Below, in pieces: positions 25,674 to 34,797 of a stretch of DNA of 64,000 bases. The position numbers were made by a program, and so were the translations under genes. The notes beneath the pieces are model-generated. The model made no database searches, was not told where the DNA came from, and saw nothing but the letters and a program-made list of their open reading frames with translations. The stretch is from Mycolicibacterium sp. P9-64 (GTDB taxonomy: Bacteria; Actinomycetota; Actinomycetes; Mycobacteriales; Mycobacteriaceae): assembly GCF_008329605.1 (NCBI RefSeq), contig NZ_NPKO01000015.1, positions 62,001 through 126,000 of the forward strand. Reading direction: 5' to 3'. Position 1 is the first letter of the stretch; each line of letters opens with the position of its first letter.

Positions 25674-27692
25674 ATGGTCCACGATGTAACCATGACACAG
25701 GCAGCGATGGATACTTCTGACTCCGCAGTCGAACTGCAACCAGGAGCAGTCTTACCGGTCGCCCCCACGGCGAACGACGGCACCGAACCCCGTTGGGCTC
25801 GTGGCGCTCTCGCAGCACTCCTGGCTGCCACCGCAGCATTCTGGACGATCGGGCTGAGTCGCAACGGGTGGGGCAACGCGTTCTACGCGGCCGCGGTGCA
25901 GGCCGGAACGAAGAGCTGGAAGGCGTTCCTCTTCGGCTCCTCGGACGCGGCGAACGCCATCACCGTCGACAAGCCGCCAGCCTCACTGTGGCCGATGGAG
26001 TTGTCGGCGCGCATCTTCGGGGTGAACACGTGGTCAATCCAGATGCCGCAGGTTCTGCTCGGCGTGGCGTCGGTGGCCCTGCTCTACGTCATCGTGAAGA
26101 AGCGATTCGGCGTGACTGCGGGTTTGATCGCCGGCGTGACACTGGCCCTGACGCCCGTGGCCACGCTGATGTTTCGCTACGACAATCCGGACGCCCTGCT
26201 GACGTTCCTGATGGTTGCGTCGGTGTGGGCCCTGCTGCGTGCGGTCGACGACGGTCGCACCCGATGGCTAGTTCTGTGCGGCGTCCTCGTCGGCTTCGGC
26301 TTCCTCACCAAGCAGCTGCAGGTGATGCTGATCGTTCCGGGTCTCGCGCTGACCTACCTGATTGCAGGCCCGCCGCAGTTGCGAATCCGTCTGGCCCAGT
26401 TGATCGCAGCGTTGACCGCCATGGTCGTTGCTGCCGGCTGGTGGGTGTTGTTGGTCGAGGTCTGGCCCAAGGACAGCCGGCCCTACGTCGGGGGTTCGAC
26501 GAACAACAGCTTTCTGGACTTGACGTTCGGCTACAACGGCCTTGGCCGCCTCACCGGCGGCGACAGCAACCGCCCCGGTGGCGCCCCGCCGGGAGGGGAC
26601 GCATCACCGGGCGGAGCCTCGCCGTTCGGCCACGTGGGGCTCACCCGACTCTTCAGCGGCGAGTCCGGCGCGCAGATTTCGTGGCTGCTGCCCGCAGCGC
26701 TGATCCTGCTCGTCGCCGGCCTGGTGCTGTGCGGACGCCGATCGCGGACCGACGCCGACCGGGCGCACTACATGGCGTGGGGCAGTTGGTTGCTCTGCAC
26801 GGCGGGCGTGTTCAGCTTCATGTCCGGGCTGTTTCACGACTATTACACGGTTGCCCTATCCCCTGCGGTGGCCGCCTTGGTCGGAATCGGCTCCGCCGAT
26901 CTGTGGCGCCGCCGCCACAGCACTGCGGCGACAACGGTCTTGGCACTCGTCGTGGCAGTGACGGGCATGTGGGCCTTCGTCTTGCTCAACCGGACGCCCG
27001 ACTTCCTGCCCTGGCTGCGCTGGGCCGTCCTTGCCGTTGCCGCGGTTGCCGTCATTGGTCTAGTGGCGACAGCGGTATTCCCTTGGGGCACCGTCTCGTA
27101 TGCGACCGACATCAAGGTATGGGCCGGGGCGCTGGCGATCGTCGCAGCTCTGGCAGGACCACTCGCGTATTCGGTCCAGACCGTGAGCACGGCCCACACC
27201 GGGGGTGTGGTCACGGCCGGGCCGCAGGTACCGGGCGAAGGCATCCTTGGCCGCGCATCCGACCCGACCCCTGGCTCAGACCAGGCCCTGGTAACCGATG
27301 GCATCGCGCAGCGGCTGGCCGAGGACTCGGACTCCTACACGTGGGCCGCTGCGGTCCCCGGATCGACCGAGGCCGGCTATTACCAACTTGCCTCCGGCCA
27401 ACCCGTCATGGCGCTTGGCGGATTCGGATCCGCCGATCCCGCACCGACACTTGAACAATTCAAGGCCTACGTCGCCGAGGGCCGCATCCACTACTACATC
27501 CCATCGACCGGTCTCGGGCTGCCGACCTCCTCGTCGAACGGCTCCGGGGTTCCGACGTTGAAACCGCCGGGCGAAGGCAGCTCGAGCGAGGCGGAGCGCA
27601 TTGGGGACTGGGTCAAGGCGCATTACACGCCGATCACCGTGGACGGCGTGATGCTCTACGACCTCACCCAACCGCTCAACGGTTTCCGCTAA
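25674..27692 (+). CDS. GT39/ArnT-like polyprenyl-phosphate sugar transferase (copy 1)
   Basis: 672 aa from ATG 25674; ATG 25692 is an alternative. Multi-pass membrane protein: the N-terminal PMT_2 domain has LSRNGWGNAFYAAAVQAG (the acidic motif of this branch is replaced by N/G-rich sequence), then VDKPPASLWPMELSARIFG and LMFRYDNPDALL. A Gly/Pro-rich loop and a soluble C-terminal domain from about residue 500 follow (DSYTWAAAVPGSTEAGYY). These enzymes use polyprenyl-phosphate-linked sugars on the outer face of the membrane to modify proteins or glycolipids. It lies 27 bp after the histidine kinase. A close paralogue lies at 28520. Confidence 0.83.
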   Translation: MVHDVTMTQAAMDTSDSAVELQPGAVLPVAPTANDGTEPRWARGALAALLAATAAFWTIGLSRNGWGNAFYAAAVQAGTKSWKAFLFGSSDAANAITVDKPPASLWPMELSARIFGVNTWSIQMPQVLLGVASVALLYVIVKKRFGVTAGLIAGVTLALTPVATLMFRYDNPDALLTFLMVASVWALLRAVDDGRTRWLVLCGVLVGFGFLTKQLQVMLIVPGLALTYLIAGPPQLRIRLAQLIAALTAMVVAAGWWVLLVEVWPKDSRPYVGGSTNNSFLDLTFGYNGLGRLTGGDSNRPGGAPPGGDASPGGASPFGHVGLTRLFSGESGAQISWLLPAALILLVAGLVLCGRRSRTDADRAHYMAWGSWLLCTAGVFSFMSGLFHDYYTVALSPAVAALVGIGSADLWRRRHSTAATTVLALVVAVTGMWAFVLLNRTPDFLPWLRWAVLAVAAVAVIGLVATAVFPWGTVSYATDIKVWAGALAIVAALAGPLAYSVQTVSTAHTGGVVTAGPQVPGEGILGRASDPTPGSDQALVTDGIAQRLAEDSDSYTWAAAVPGSTEAGYYQLASGQPVMALGGFGSADPAPTLEQFKAYVAEGRIHYYIPSTGLGLPTSSSNGSGVPTLKPPGEGSSSEAERIGDWVKAHYTPITVDGVMLYDLTQPLNGFR

Positions 27693-27796
27693 CGACCGTG
27701 CAGCTTTCATAGGCCACAGAAACGATTTTGACAGCGGATGCCCACAACGGTCGATGATCATGTTCCTGTGAAGGCGGCCGACGCGGCGACAACGTG

Positions 27797-28504
27797 ATGC
27801 GCCTCCCCCACGACTACGTCGACGGGCGGCAAATCAAGACTCTGATCGTCGACGCCGAACACGTCGTGGCCGACATGCTCTCTCTTGCACTGTCTTACGA
27901 GGGCGCTCACACCATCGCGGTGCACGACGGTGACGCTGCGATATCGACGGTGCGGCAATTCCGCCCCGACCTGGTCATCCTCGACGCCCGGTTGCCGGAC
28001 GTGGACGGCATGGCACTGATGCGCCGCTTGGCCGACGGTCAACCCAACTTGCCGTCCATTCTCCTGCAACCGAAGCCCGCGGGCGCTCACCGTTCCCCGC
28101 GGAACACCGGGCACGACGATTGGCTCGACAAACCCTTCAGCATCGAAGATGCGCTGTCTCGAATACGACTGACGCTGCACAACAACGGTATTCGTCACCC
28201 GGCGGTGCGAACCGTCAGCTCGGTCGGCGAGCTCGTCCTCGACGAGCAGGACCGCAGCGTGCGGCGTGCCGGCGACCCGATCGTCCTTGGACCGAAGGAA
28301 TTCGACCTCCTGCGGTTCTTCGTGCGCAATGCCTGCCGCGTTCTGAGCTCTCGAGAAATCCTGGGGCGGGTGTGGCCCTACGACTACGCGGGCAGGCCAT
28401 CGCAGGTTCGGCTCTACGTGTCCTGTCTACGCAAGCGAATCGACGACGGCCGGACGCCGATGATCCATACGCTTCGCGGCACGGGATACGTCTTCAAGCC
28501 GTGA
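27797..28504 (+). CDS. OmpR-family response regulator with atypical receiver (orphan)
   Basis: 235 aa from ATG 27797; GTG 27794 is directly before it. The receiver keeps D63 (VILDARLPD) and K112 (DKPFS), but the acidic pair is D19-A20-E21 (LIVDAEHVVADML) and the switch Thr is lost (SILLQPKPAG). The DNA-binding domain is intact (GPKEFDLLRFFVRNACRVL, GRVWPYDYAGR, IHTLRGTGYVFKP). No kinase adjacent. It sits between two convergent paralogous GT39 genes, which it may regulate. Strongly related to the orphan regulator at 17815, pointing to duplication within this region. Confidence 0.82.
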   Translation: MRLPHDYVDGRQIKTLIVDAEHVVADMLSLALSYEGAHTIAVHDGDAAISTVRQFRPDLVILDARLPDVDGMALMRRLADGQPNLPSILLQPKPAGAHRSPRNTGHDDWLDKPFSIEDALSRIRLTLHNNGIRHPAVRTVSSVGELVLDEQDRSVRRAGDPIVLGPKEFDLLRFFVRNACRVLSSREILGRVWPYDYAGRPSQVRLYVSCLRKRIDDGRTPMIHTLRGTGYVFKP

Positions 28505-28519
28505 CCGACCCGTCAGTAC

Positions 28520-30490
28520 CTAGCGTGCCGCGTCAGTCAGGTCGTACAGAGTGACGCCATCCACCGTCGCTGCCGTGTAGCGCTGTTTGACCCAGTCGCG
28601 GATCTGAGCGGACTCCGACTTCGATCCGGACCCGTCGCCGAAGGACGGCATTCCCGGGTGTGACGATTCCAGGTAGTAATGGATGCGTCCATCGCTGACG
28701 TAGTCCTGGAACTGCTGCAGTGTCGGCGCCGGATCCGCTCCACCGAAGCCGCCGATCGGCATGACCGAATCACCCGTCGCCAGCTGATATCCCGCTGCGT
28801 CCATCGAGCCGTTGGCCGCGGCGACCCACGTGTAGTCCTCGGCATTGGCGGCCAGGATCCCCGTCACCTGTTCGGATGGTTTGCCCTGTCCCGGCGGAGG
28901 ACCTCCCGGGCCTGACGGAGAACCGCCGGGCGTCCAAGAACCGGGGCGACCACCGCCTGGAAACCCGGGAATTCCCCCGGGTTTCGACGGCCCCGCGGTG
29001 ACGATGGGACCGCTGTGCGCGGTGCCGACCGTCTGGATGCAGTAGGCAGCCGGGCCGGCAAGGGCGGCGATTACGGCCAGTACTACCGCCCATCGCAACG
29101 GATCGCGGGTCGATCCCGGGCGGATGGCGCCGACGACGAACAAGATGGTCGCGGCCAAGCCGAGGACGACGACGAACCAGCGCAGTGCGGGTACGAAGTC
29201 CGGCGTCTTGCTCAGCAACGCCCACGCCCATGCGGCCGTCAGCGCGACCGTCAAAGCCAATACTCCTGTGACCCAACGCTGGTCACGGCTCTGCCACAGG
29301 TGCACCGAGCCGATGGCCACCACCGCGGCAACCCCGGGCGCGAGGGCCACGGTGTAGTAGTCGTGAAAGATTCCCGACATGAAGCTGAATACCAGGCCGG
29401 TCACCAAAAGCCAGCCGCCCCAGACGATGTAGGACGCGCGCTTGCGATCGGTCCGCGCCGCCCGCCCGCACAGCACCACGCCGGCAACGAGGAGCACCAG
29501 CGCGGCGGGCAACAACCAGGAGATTTGCGTGCCTGTCTCCGTGCTGAACATCCTGGCGATGCCCGCTGACCCGAACATCGGCGGCCCACCATGACCGCCA
29601 GGTCCACCGCCAGGAGGCGAGGACGGAAGCCCGCCGCCGCCGCCTGCACCGCCGCCGAGGATGCGGCCCAATCCGTTGTAGCCGAGTGTCAGCTGCAGGA
29701 AGCTGTCGTTCGAAGACCCGCCGATGTACGGGCGATCGGACTTGGGCCACAGTTCCACCAACGCAACCCACCACCCGGCTGCCGCGGCCGCCGCTGCCAG
29801 CCCGGCGAACAGTTGGATCAGCCGCGTCCGGAACCGCGGTGGCGCGGCCAGGAGATATGCGGCCGCCAAGCCCGGCATGATCAGCATGACCTGCAACTGC
29901 TTGGTGAGAAACCCGAAGCCGATCAACACACCGCACAGCACGACCCAACGCGTGCGACCGTCCTCGATGCCGCGCAGAAGCGCCCATACCGCGGCGACCA
30001 TCAGAAACACCAGCAGTGCATCGGGGTTGTCGTAGCGGAACATCAACGTGGCCACTGGCGTCAGCGCCAGCAGCGCACCGGCGATCAGACCAGCCGCCGG
30101 CCCGAAAGTCCGCCGCACGGCGGCATACATCAACGCGACGGACGCCACGCCCAGCAGGACTTGTGGAAGCTGCAGGGCCCAGGAGTTCACGCCGAACAGT
30201 CGGGTGCTGATCTCCATCACCCACAGCGAGGCGGGCGGCTTGTCGACGGTGATCGTGTTCGCCGCATCCGAGGAGCCGAACAGGAACGCCTTCCAACTCT
30301 GCGTTCCCGCCTGCACGGCGGCGGCGTAGAACGTATTGCCCCAGCCGTTGCGGTTGAGCCCGATGGTCCAGAACGTCGCCGTGCTCACCAGCAGCGCGAT
30401 CAGCGCGGGCCGGATCCAGCGCGGGTCCGGCGGGCCGTCATTGCGTGCAGCGTCGTGGCTCGCGTCGATCGTGCGTACTGGTGTGGTCAT
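28520..30490 (-). CDS. GT39/ArnT-like polyprenyl-phosphate sugar transferase (copy 2)
   Basis: 656 aa, a paralogue of the protein at 25674 along the whole length: LNRNGWGNTFYAAAVQAG, VDKPPASLWVMEISTRLFG, RYDNPDALLVFLMVAAVWAL and QISWLLPAALVLLVAG correspond one to one. The Gly/Pro-rich periplasmic loop is longer (GGGAGGGGGLPSSPPGGGP), and a second Pro/Gly insert precedes the soluble C-terminal domain. Convergent with the orphan regulator, 15 bp apart. Probably the same donor class with a different acceptor, as the loops and C-terminal domains differ most. Confidence 0.83.
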   Translation of the reverse strand: MTTPVRTIDASHDAARNDGPPDPRWIRPALIALLVSTATFWTIGLNRNGWGNTFYAAAVQAGTQSWKAFLFGSSDAANTITVDKPPASLWVMEISTRLFGVNSWALQLPQVLLGVASVALMYAAVRRTFGPAAGLIAGALLALTPVATLMFRYDNPDALLVFLMVAAVWALLRGIEDGRTRWVVLCGVLIGFGFLTKQLQVMLIMPGLAAAYLLAAPPRFRTRLIQLFAGLAAAAAAAGWWVALVELWPKSDRPYIGGSSNDSFLQLTLGYNGLGRILGGGAGGGGGLPSSPPGGGPGGHGGPPMFGSAGIARMFSTETGTQISWLLPAALVLLVAGVVLCGRAARTDRKRASYIVWGGWLLVTGLVFSFMSGIFHDYYTVALAPGVAAVVAIGSVHLWQSRDQRWVTGVLALTVALTAAWAWALLSKTPDFVPALRWFVVVLGLAATILFVVGAIRPGSTRDPLRWAVVLAVIAALAGPAAYCIQTVGTAHSGPIVTAGPSKPGGIPGFPGGGRPGSWTPGGSPSGPGGPPPGQGKPSEQVTGILAANAEDYTWVAAANGSMDAAGYQLATGDSVMPIGGFGGADPAPTLQQFQDYVSDGRIHYYLESSHPGMPSFGDGSGSKSESAQIRDWVKQRYTAATVDGVTLYDLTDAAR

Positions 30491-30548
30491 CGGTCTCTCC
30501 GGTCGTCGTCACCATGGCGTCCGTGATCCAGGGACGTCGATCCTGGTT

Positions 30549-31802
30549 CTAGTGGTTCGAGCGGAATACCCATCTGCGCAACAGGGTAAAGCGAAGTACG
30601 GTGGCGGCGAGGTTGGCCGTGACGAGCACGCCCAGTTCAAGCCAGTGCGGGGTGGGATGGACCAGCGTGTGGAGGCTGGCTAGCGAACCACTGGTGATCA
30701 ACAGTGCCATGCCGAAGACCACGAGGCCTTGACCGTGGTGTCGGGCCCGTCCGGAACGGCCACGGACGCCGAAGGTGAACCGGCGGTTGGCCGCGGTGTT
30801 ACCGATCGCGGTGATGAGCAGGGCAAGGAAGTTAGCGGCCTGCGAGCCCACCGCAGCCGACAGGGCGCTGAAGATCCACAGATAGGTCAAGGTGCTCGCG
30901 GCGCCGACAACCCCGAAGAGTGCCAGCTGACGCACGACGCCTCGCCGCGGGGCGACCTGGTCTGTTCCGAGCTCCGCCGACACCTCGTCGACGGGAATCC
31001 TGCCCAGTGCAAAATCCTTCCGCATCCTGGCGATGCCCTTCAAATCGGCGGCGGCGGTCGCGACGATGTCGACGCGGCTGTCCGGATCGTCGATCCAGTC
31101 GACCGGCACCTCGTGGATGCGCAGACCGGATCGTTCGGCCAGCACCAGCAGTTCGGTGTCGAAGAACCACCCGGTGTCGGCGACCAGGGGCAGCAGCCGT
31201 CTCGCCACGTCGGCGCGGATCGCCTTGAAGCCACATTGGGCGTCGGAGAACTGGGCCGACATCGTCGTCTTCAGAATGAGGTTGTAGCAGCGCGATATGA
31301 CCTCGCGCTTGGGCCCGCGCACCACGCGGGAGGTGCGTGCCAGCCGGGTGCCGATCGCAAGGTCGGAGTGACCGGAGATCAACGGCGCCACCAGAGGCGC
31401 CAACGCGGCCAGGTCAGTGGACAGATCGACGTCCATGTAGGCAAGCACGGGAGCATCGGAGCTCGACCAGACGGTGTTCAACGCACGGCCCCGGCCCTTC
31501 AGCTCCAACCGGACCACCCGGACGTCGTCGAGTTCGTCGGCGAGTCGCGCAGCGACGCTTGGTGTCTCGTCGATGCTCGCGTTGTCGGCGATCGTGATGC
31601 GAACCGGGAACGGCAGCGTCTCGGCGAGGTAGCGGTGCAGGCGGTGGACGGACGGTGCCAACGTCTCCTGCTCGTTGTAGACCGGTATCACGACGTCGAG
31701 GACCGGAACACCGCGGCGGGCGGCGTCAGCCAGCACGCCCGGTCGCGAGTGGGTGGCCACTCCACTCTCGGTGGCCGCGGAGTCGATCTGCATGTGCGTC
31801 AT
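30549..31802 (-). CDS. GT2 polyprenyl-phosphate sugar synthase fused to GtrA
   Basis: About 417 aa from ATG 31802; ATG 31814 or 31793 are alternatives. The N-terminal GT2 domain has LDVVIPVYNEQETLAPSVHR, the catalytic AYMDVDLSTDL (DxD) and CGFKAIRAD with FDTELLVLAERSGLR, as in polyprenyl-phosphate mannose/glucose synthases. The C-terminal about 130 residues are a four-helix GtrA domain (LALFGVVGAASTLTYLWIFS), a presumed flippase for the lipid-linked sugar. Next to the GT39 gene on the same strand, it is the logical donor-making partner: synthesis, flipping and transfer encoded together. Confidence 0.85.
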   Translation of the reverse strand: MTHMQIDSAATESGVATHSRPGVLADAARRGVPVLDVVIPVYNEQETLAPSVHRLHRYLAETLPFPVRITIADNASIDETPSVAARLADELDDVRVVRLELKGRGRALNTVWSSSDAPVLAYMDVDLSTDLAALAPLVAPLISGHSDLAIGTRLARTSRVVRGPKREVISRCYNLILKTTMSAQFSDAQCGFKAIRADVARRLLPLVADTGWFFDTELLVLAERSGLRIHEVPVDWIDDPDSRVDIVATAAADLKGIARMRKDFALGRIPVDEVSAELGTDQVAPRRGVVRQLALFGVVGAASTLTYLWIFSALSAAVGSQAANFLALLITAIGNTAANRRFTFGVRGRSGRARHHGQGLVVFGMALLITSGSLASLHTLVHPTPHWLELGVLVTANLAATVLRFTLLRRWVFRSNH

Positions 31803-31819
31803 GACCAGAATCATCAGGC

Positions 31820-31891
31820 GCCCACATGTGCCAGATGTGGGCCGAACATTTGCAATGCCTATGTATCGGTGGACCGGGGTATCGGTGGACC
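31820..31891. promoter_or_regulatory. Inverted repeat and tandem direct repeats upstream of the GT2-GtrA gene
   Basis: GCCCACAT (31820-31827) and ATGTGGGC (31835-31842) are perfect inverted 8-mers with a 7-nt centre. GTATCGGTGGACC occurs twice in tandem (31863-31875 and 31879-31891, period 16). OmpR-type regulators usually bind direct repeats, and three such regulators are encoded nearby, so these are candidate sites. The remaining gap up to 32113 holds little else. Confidence 0.4.
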
Positions 31892-32044
31892 ACCGAAACT
31901 CGTGGGGCGCAATCGACCGCGCCAGCACCACTTCATCGGGGTTGCGCACGTCGCGCCATTACAACCTCGAGACCCTGCACGGCTCACACAAAACGCATAG
32001 GTCTCAGACGGTGACCGAGTCGTGTTACAAACGTTACCAAAGTG

Positions 32045-32060
32045 TCAGATTGTTATCTGA
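32045..32060. promoter_or_regulatory. Small palindrome before the exported protein gene
   Basis: TCAGAT-TGTT-ATCTGA, perfect 6-bp arms, inside an AT-rich stretch 54 bp before ATG 32114. It could be an operator or part of the promoter. The -10/-35 cannot be fixed with confidence. Confidence 0.3.
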
Positions 32061-32113
32061 GTGACGCATGTGCTTGACCATGAGCGCAACCATCTGATGA
32101 CAGAGAGCACACA

Positions 32114-32668
32114 ATGGCTACCCAGACACTGACACCTACCCATCACCGCTGGCCCGTCGCCCGCAGATTCAGCAGACCCGCGGCCGTGACCCTCTTCGCA
32201 TCCGTGGGCGCATTGATCGGCCTGAGCATGACTGCTCCTGCACCGGCCCACGCCGACCCCGAGACCACGACACTTCTCAACGACGTCGGGATCGGTAACA
32301 ACAGCGCGATCAGCCAAGCCATCGCACAAGTCGCCACGTCGCTGTGCCCACTGCTCGTACAACCGGGCAGCCAGGTTGTAAGCACGGCGACGACGGCAAC
32401 CGGCAACGGTGGGCTGGGATCACAGCTCGCGGGCGGGGTGGCGGGCTTGGTGATTCAGAGCCAGTGCCCGAACTTCATGACGTCGTTGGCCAACGGCGAC
32501 TTCTCAGTGCTGACCAACGCGGGAAGCATGCTGGGCATGGCCACGCCAGGCGCGAATCCACTGTCATCTCTCACTGGAGCGGGGACCGCAGGTGCCAACC
32601 CGCTGTCATCGCTCACTGGAGCGGCGCCCCCCAGTCCGCTGGGCGGCTTCACCGTCCCAGGTACCTGA
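32114..32668 (+). CDS. Exported mycobacterial protein of unknown function
   Basis: 184 aa. Signal peptide ending PAPAHA just before DPETTTLLNDVGIGNNS. The mature region has two Cys (SLCPLL and SQCPNF), Ala/Gly/Thr-rich helices and, near the C-terminus, a tandem repeat GANPLSSLTGA separated by four residues, visible also in DNA. This style is common among secreted mycobacterial proteins without assigned roles. Monocistronic, ending before a large hairpin shared with the convergent transketolase gene. Confidence 0.65.
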   Translation: MATQTLTPTHHRWPVARRFSRPAAVTLFASVGALIGLSMTAPAPAHADPETTTLLNDVGIGNNSAISQAIAQVATSLCPLLVQPGSQVVSTATTATGNGGLGSQLAGGVAGLVIQSQCPNFMTSLANGDFSVLTNAGSMLGMATPGANPLSSLTGAGTAGANPLSSLTGAAPPSPLGGFTVPGT

Positions 32669-32696
32669 ACGGCACGCTTGCAACACCGCCCGGCCC

Positions 32697-32759
32697 CGTT
32701 GAGATAGCAGTAAGGGCTGGAAAGGTCGAGAGCCGACCGCCCTGAGCGCTATCTCAACG
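32697..32759. terminator. Large bidirectional terminator
   Basis: CGTTGAGATAGC (32697-32708) pairs exactly with GCTATCTCAACG (32748-32759). Inside, AGGGC/GCCCT and GGTC/GACC add two further stem segments, giving a long interrupted hairpin between the convergent exported-protein and tkt genes. The right arm includes the tkt stop codon. Confidence 0.7.
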
Positions 32760-34797
32760 CATCACGCGCAGCATCGGCGACGTTCTCCGCGGTGAAGCCG
32801 AAGTGGCTGCGCAGATCTGCGGCTGGACCTGAGGCGCCGAAGCCGCTCATCGCGATGATGCGACCGCCCGGTCCGACATGACGTTCCCAACCAAATCCGG
32901 AACCGGCTTCGACGGACACTCGCGCGGTGATGTCGGGCGGAAGGACGGTGTCACGGTAGGCCCGGTCCTGACCTTCGAAGAGTGCCCAGGACGGCATGCT
33001 GACGACACGAGCATTGATACCGTTGTCGGCAAGCAGTTCTCGGGCCTGCATTGCCAGAGTCACTTCGCTGCCCGAGGCGATGATGATCACGTCGGGACGT
33101 TCGCCACCGGCCGGGTCTGCCAGGACGTACGCTCCGCGAGCCAGGCCGGACGCGGCGGCGGTGTGCCCTCGGTCGACGACCGGTAGGTCCTGCTTGGACA
33201 GCACCAGGGCGACGGGCCGGTCGGTGATCGACATGATGACCCGCCACGCTTCGCGGATCTCGTTGGCGTCGCCGGGCCGAAGGTCGATCAGGTTCGGCAT
33301 CGCGCGAAGCGACGCGAGCTGCTCGATCGGCTGATGCGTCGGACCGTCCTCCCCCATGCCGATGGAATCGTGGGTGTAGACGTGAATCACCGGCTGCTGC
33401 ATGAGTGCACTGAGGCGCAGCGGTCCACGCTGGAAGTCGGAGAACACCAGGAACCCCGCTTGGAACGGGCGCAGACCGCACAGCGCCATACCGGTGGCGG
33501 CGGCCGCTGCAGCGGCTTCGCGGACTCCGAAGTGGAGGTTGCGACCGTTGTAGTCGTCGGAGCCGAAGTCCCCGCTGTCACCGCCGAGCGCCGTCTTGGT
33601 GGACGGTGCGAGGTCGCTGGCCCCACCGATCAGCCAGGGCACGGAGGCCGCGACGGCGTTGAGTACCTGGTGGTTGGCCATCCTGCCCGCGATCGGTCCG
33701 TCCTCGGGCGAGAACTCGGGCAGGTCGCCATCCCAACCGTCCGGTGGCGTTCTGCTCAGCATGGAGGTGAGTTCCGTGGCCAGGTGCGGATGGGTTGCCC
33801 GGTAGGCGGAGAGCGTTGTGTCCCATTCGGTTCGGCGTCGTGTCCCGCGCGCGGCGACGCCCAGCTCGAACTGTTCGTAGGTGGTTTCGGGCACGTGGAA
33901 GAGCTCGTCGAGGGGCCATCCGTAGAAGCGCTTCGCCGCACGGGCCTCCTCTTCTCCTAGCGGCTCGCTGTGCGCCGAGGCAGTGCCCTGTTTGGTCGGC
34001 GCTCCGTAGCCGATGATGCTGTTGACGACGATCAGCATCGGGGACCCGGTGTGGTCGGCGAACCGGTCGAATGCCCTTCGCAGCGCGGCGGTGTCGTTGG
34101 CGTCGGCCACATGGGTGACGGTCCACCCGTACGCGCGAAAGCGGGTCGCGACGTCCTCGGTGAAGGCCAGCGTCGTATCCCCCTCGATGGTGATGGCGTT
34201 GCTGTCGTAGATCCAACAGAGGTTGTCGAGCTTGAGGTGACCGGCCAGCGACGCGGCTTCCTGGCCGATGCCCTCCATCAGGTCACCGTCACCGGCGAGT
34301 GCAAAGACCCGGTAGTCGAAGATGTCGAAGCCGGGCCGGTTGAAGTGCGCGCCTTGCCATTTGCCTGCCATCGCCATGCCAACACTGGTGGCGATGCCGG
34401 TACCCAACGGCCCTGTGGTGCACTCGATGCCGTCGGCCAGGTCGTGCTCGGGGTGCCCGGCACACGGGCTGCCGAGCTGGCGGAAGCGGCGGATGTCGTC
34501 CAGTTCTATCGAGAGTCGGTCGGCGTCGCCGCTACGCACACCGGCCAGGTGGAGCAACGCGTACAACAGCATCGAGGCGTGCCCTGCCGAGAGCACGAAC
34601 CGGTCGCGGTTGATCCACCGGGGATCGGACACGTCGAAGTTCAGTGCGTGATTCCACAGCGTGTAGCCAACGGGCGCCAACGCGATGGCCGCGCCGGGAT
34701 GACCCGACTTGGCTCGTGCGACGGCATCGATCACCAAGGTTCTGATGGTGTTGATGGCGATGGTGTCGACGTCGATGCCTACGTCCAGGTCAGTCAT
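32749..34797 (-). CDS. Transketolase
   Basis: 682 aa. ThDP-dependent: residues of INTIRTLVIDAVARAKSGHP, GHASMLLYALLHLAG and the GDGDLMEGIGQEAA motif followed by IYDSN bind ThDP and magnesium. The pyrimidine domain has the catalytic Glu region GVREAAAAAAATGMALCG and THDSIGMGEDGPTHQP. Full length. The start ATG 34797 overlaps the stop of the upstream reductase gene (TGATG), so it is the third gene of a hyi-glxR-tkt operon. In this context it is probably a dedicated paralogue for a sugar catabolic route, moving two-carbon units, rather than the housekeeping enzyme. Confidence 0.88.
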   Translation of the reverse strand: MTDLDVGIDVDTIAINTIRTLVIDAVARAKSGHPGAAIALAPVGYTLWNHALNFDVSDPRWINRDRFVLSAGHASMLLYALLHLAGVRSGDADRLSIELDDIRRFRQLGSPCAGHPEHDLADGIECTTGPLGTGIATSVGMAMAGKWQGAHFNRPGFDIFDYRVFALAGDGDLMEGIGQEAASLAGHLKLDNLCWIYDSNAITIEGDTTLAFTEDVATRFRAYGWTVTHVADANDTAALRRAFDRFADHTGSPMLIVVNSIIGYGAPTKQGTASAHSEPLGEEEARAAKRFYGWPLDELFHVPETTYEQFELGVAARGTRRRTEWDTTLSAYRATHPHLATELTSMLSRTPPDGWDGDLPEFSPEDGPIAGRMANHQVLNAVAASVPWLIGGASDLAPSTKTALGGDSGDFGSDDYNGRNLHFGVREAAAAAAATGMALCGLRPFQAGFLVFSDFQRGPLRLSALMQQPVIHVYTHDSIGMGEDGPTHQPIEQLASLRAMPNLIDLRPGDANEIREAWRVIMSITDRPVALVLSKQDLPVVDRGHTAAASGLARGAYVLADPAGGERPDVIIIASGSEVTLAMQARELLADNGINARVVSMPSWALFEGQDRAYRDTVLPPDITARVSVEAGSGFGWERHVGPGGRIIAMSGFGASGPAADLRSHFGFTAENVADAARDALR

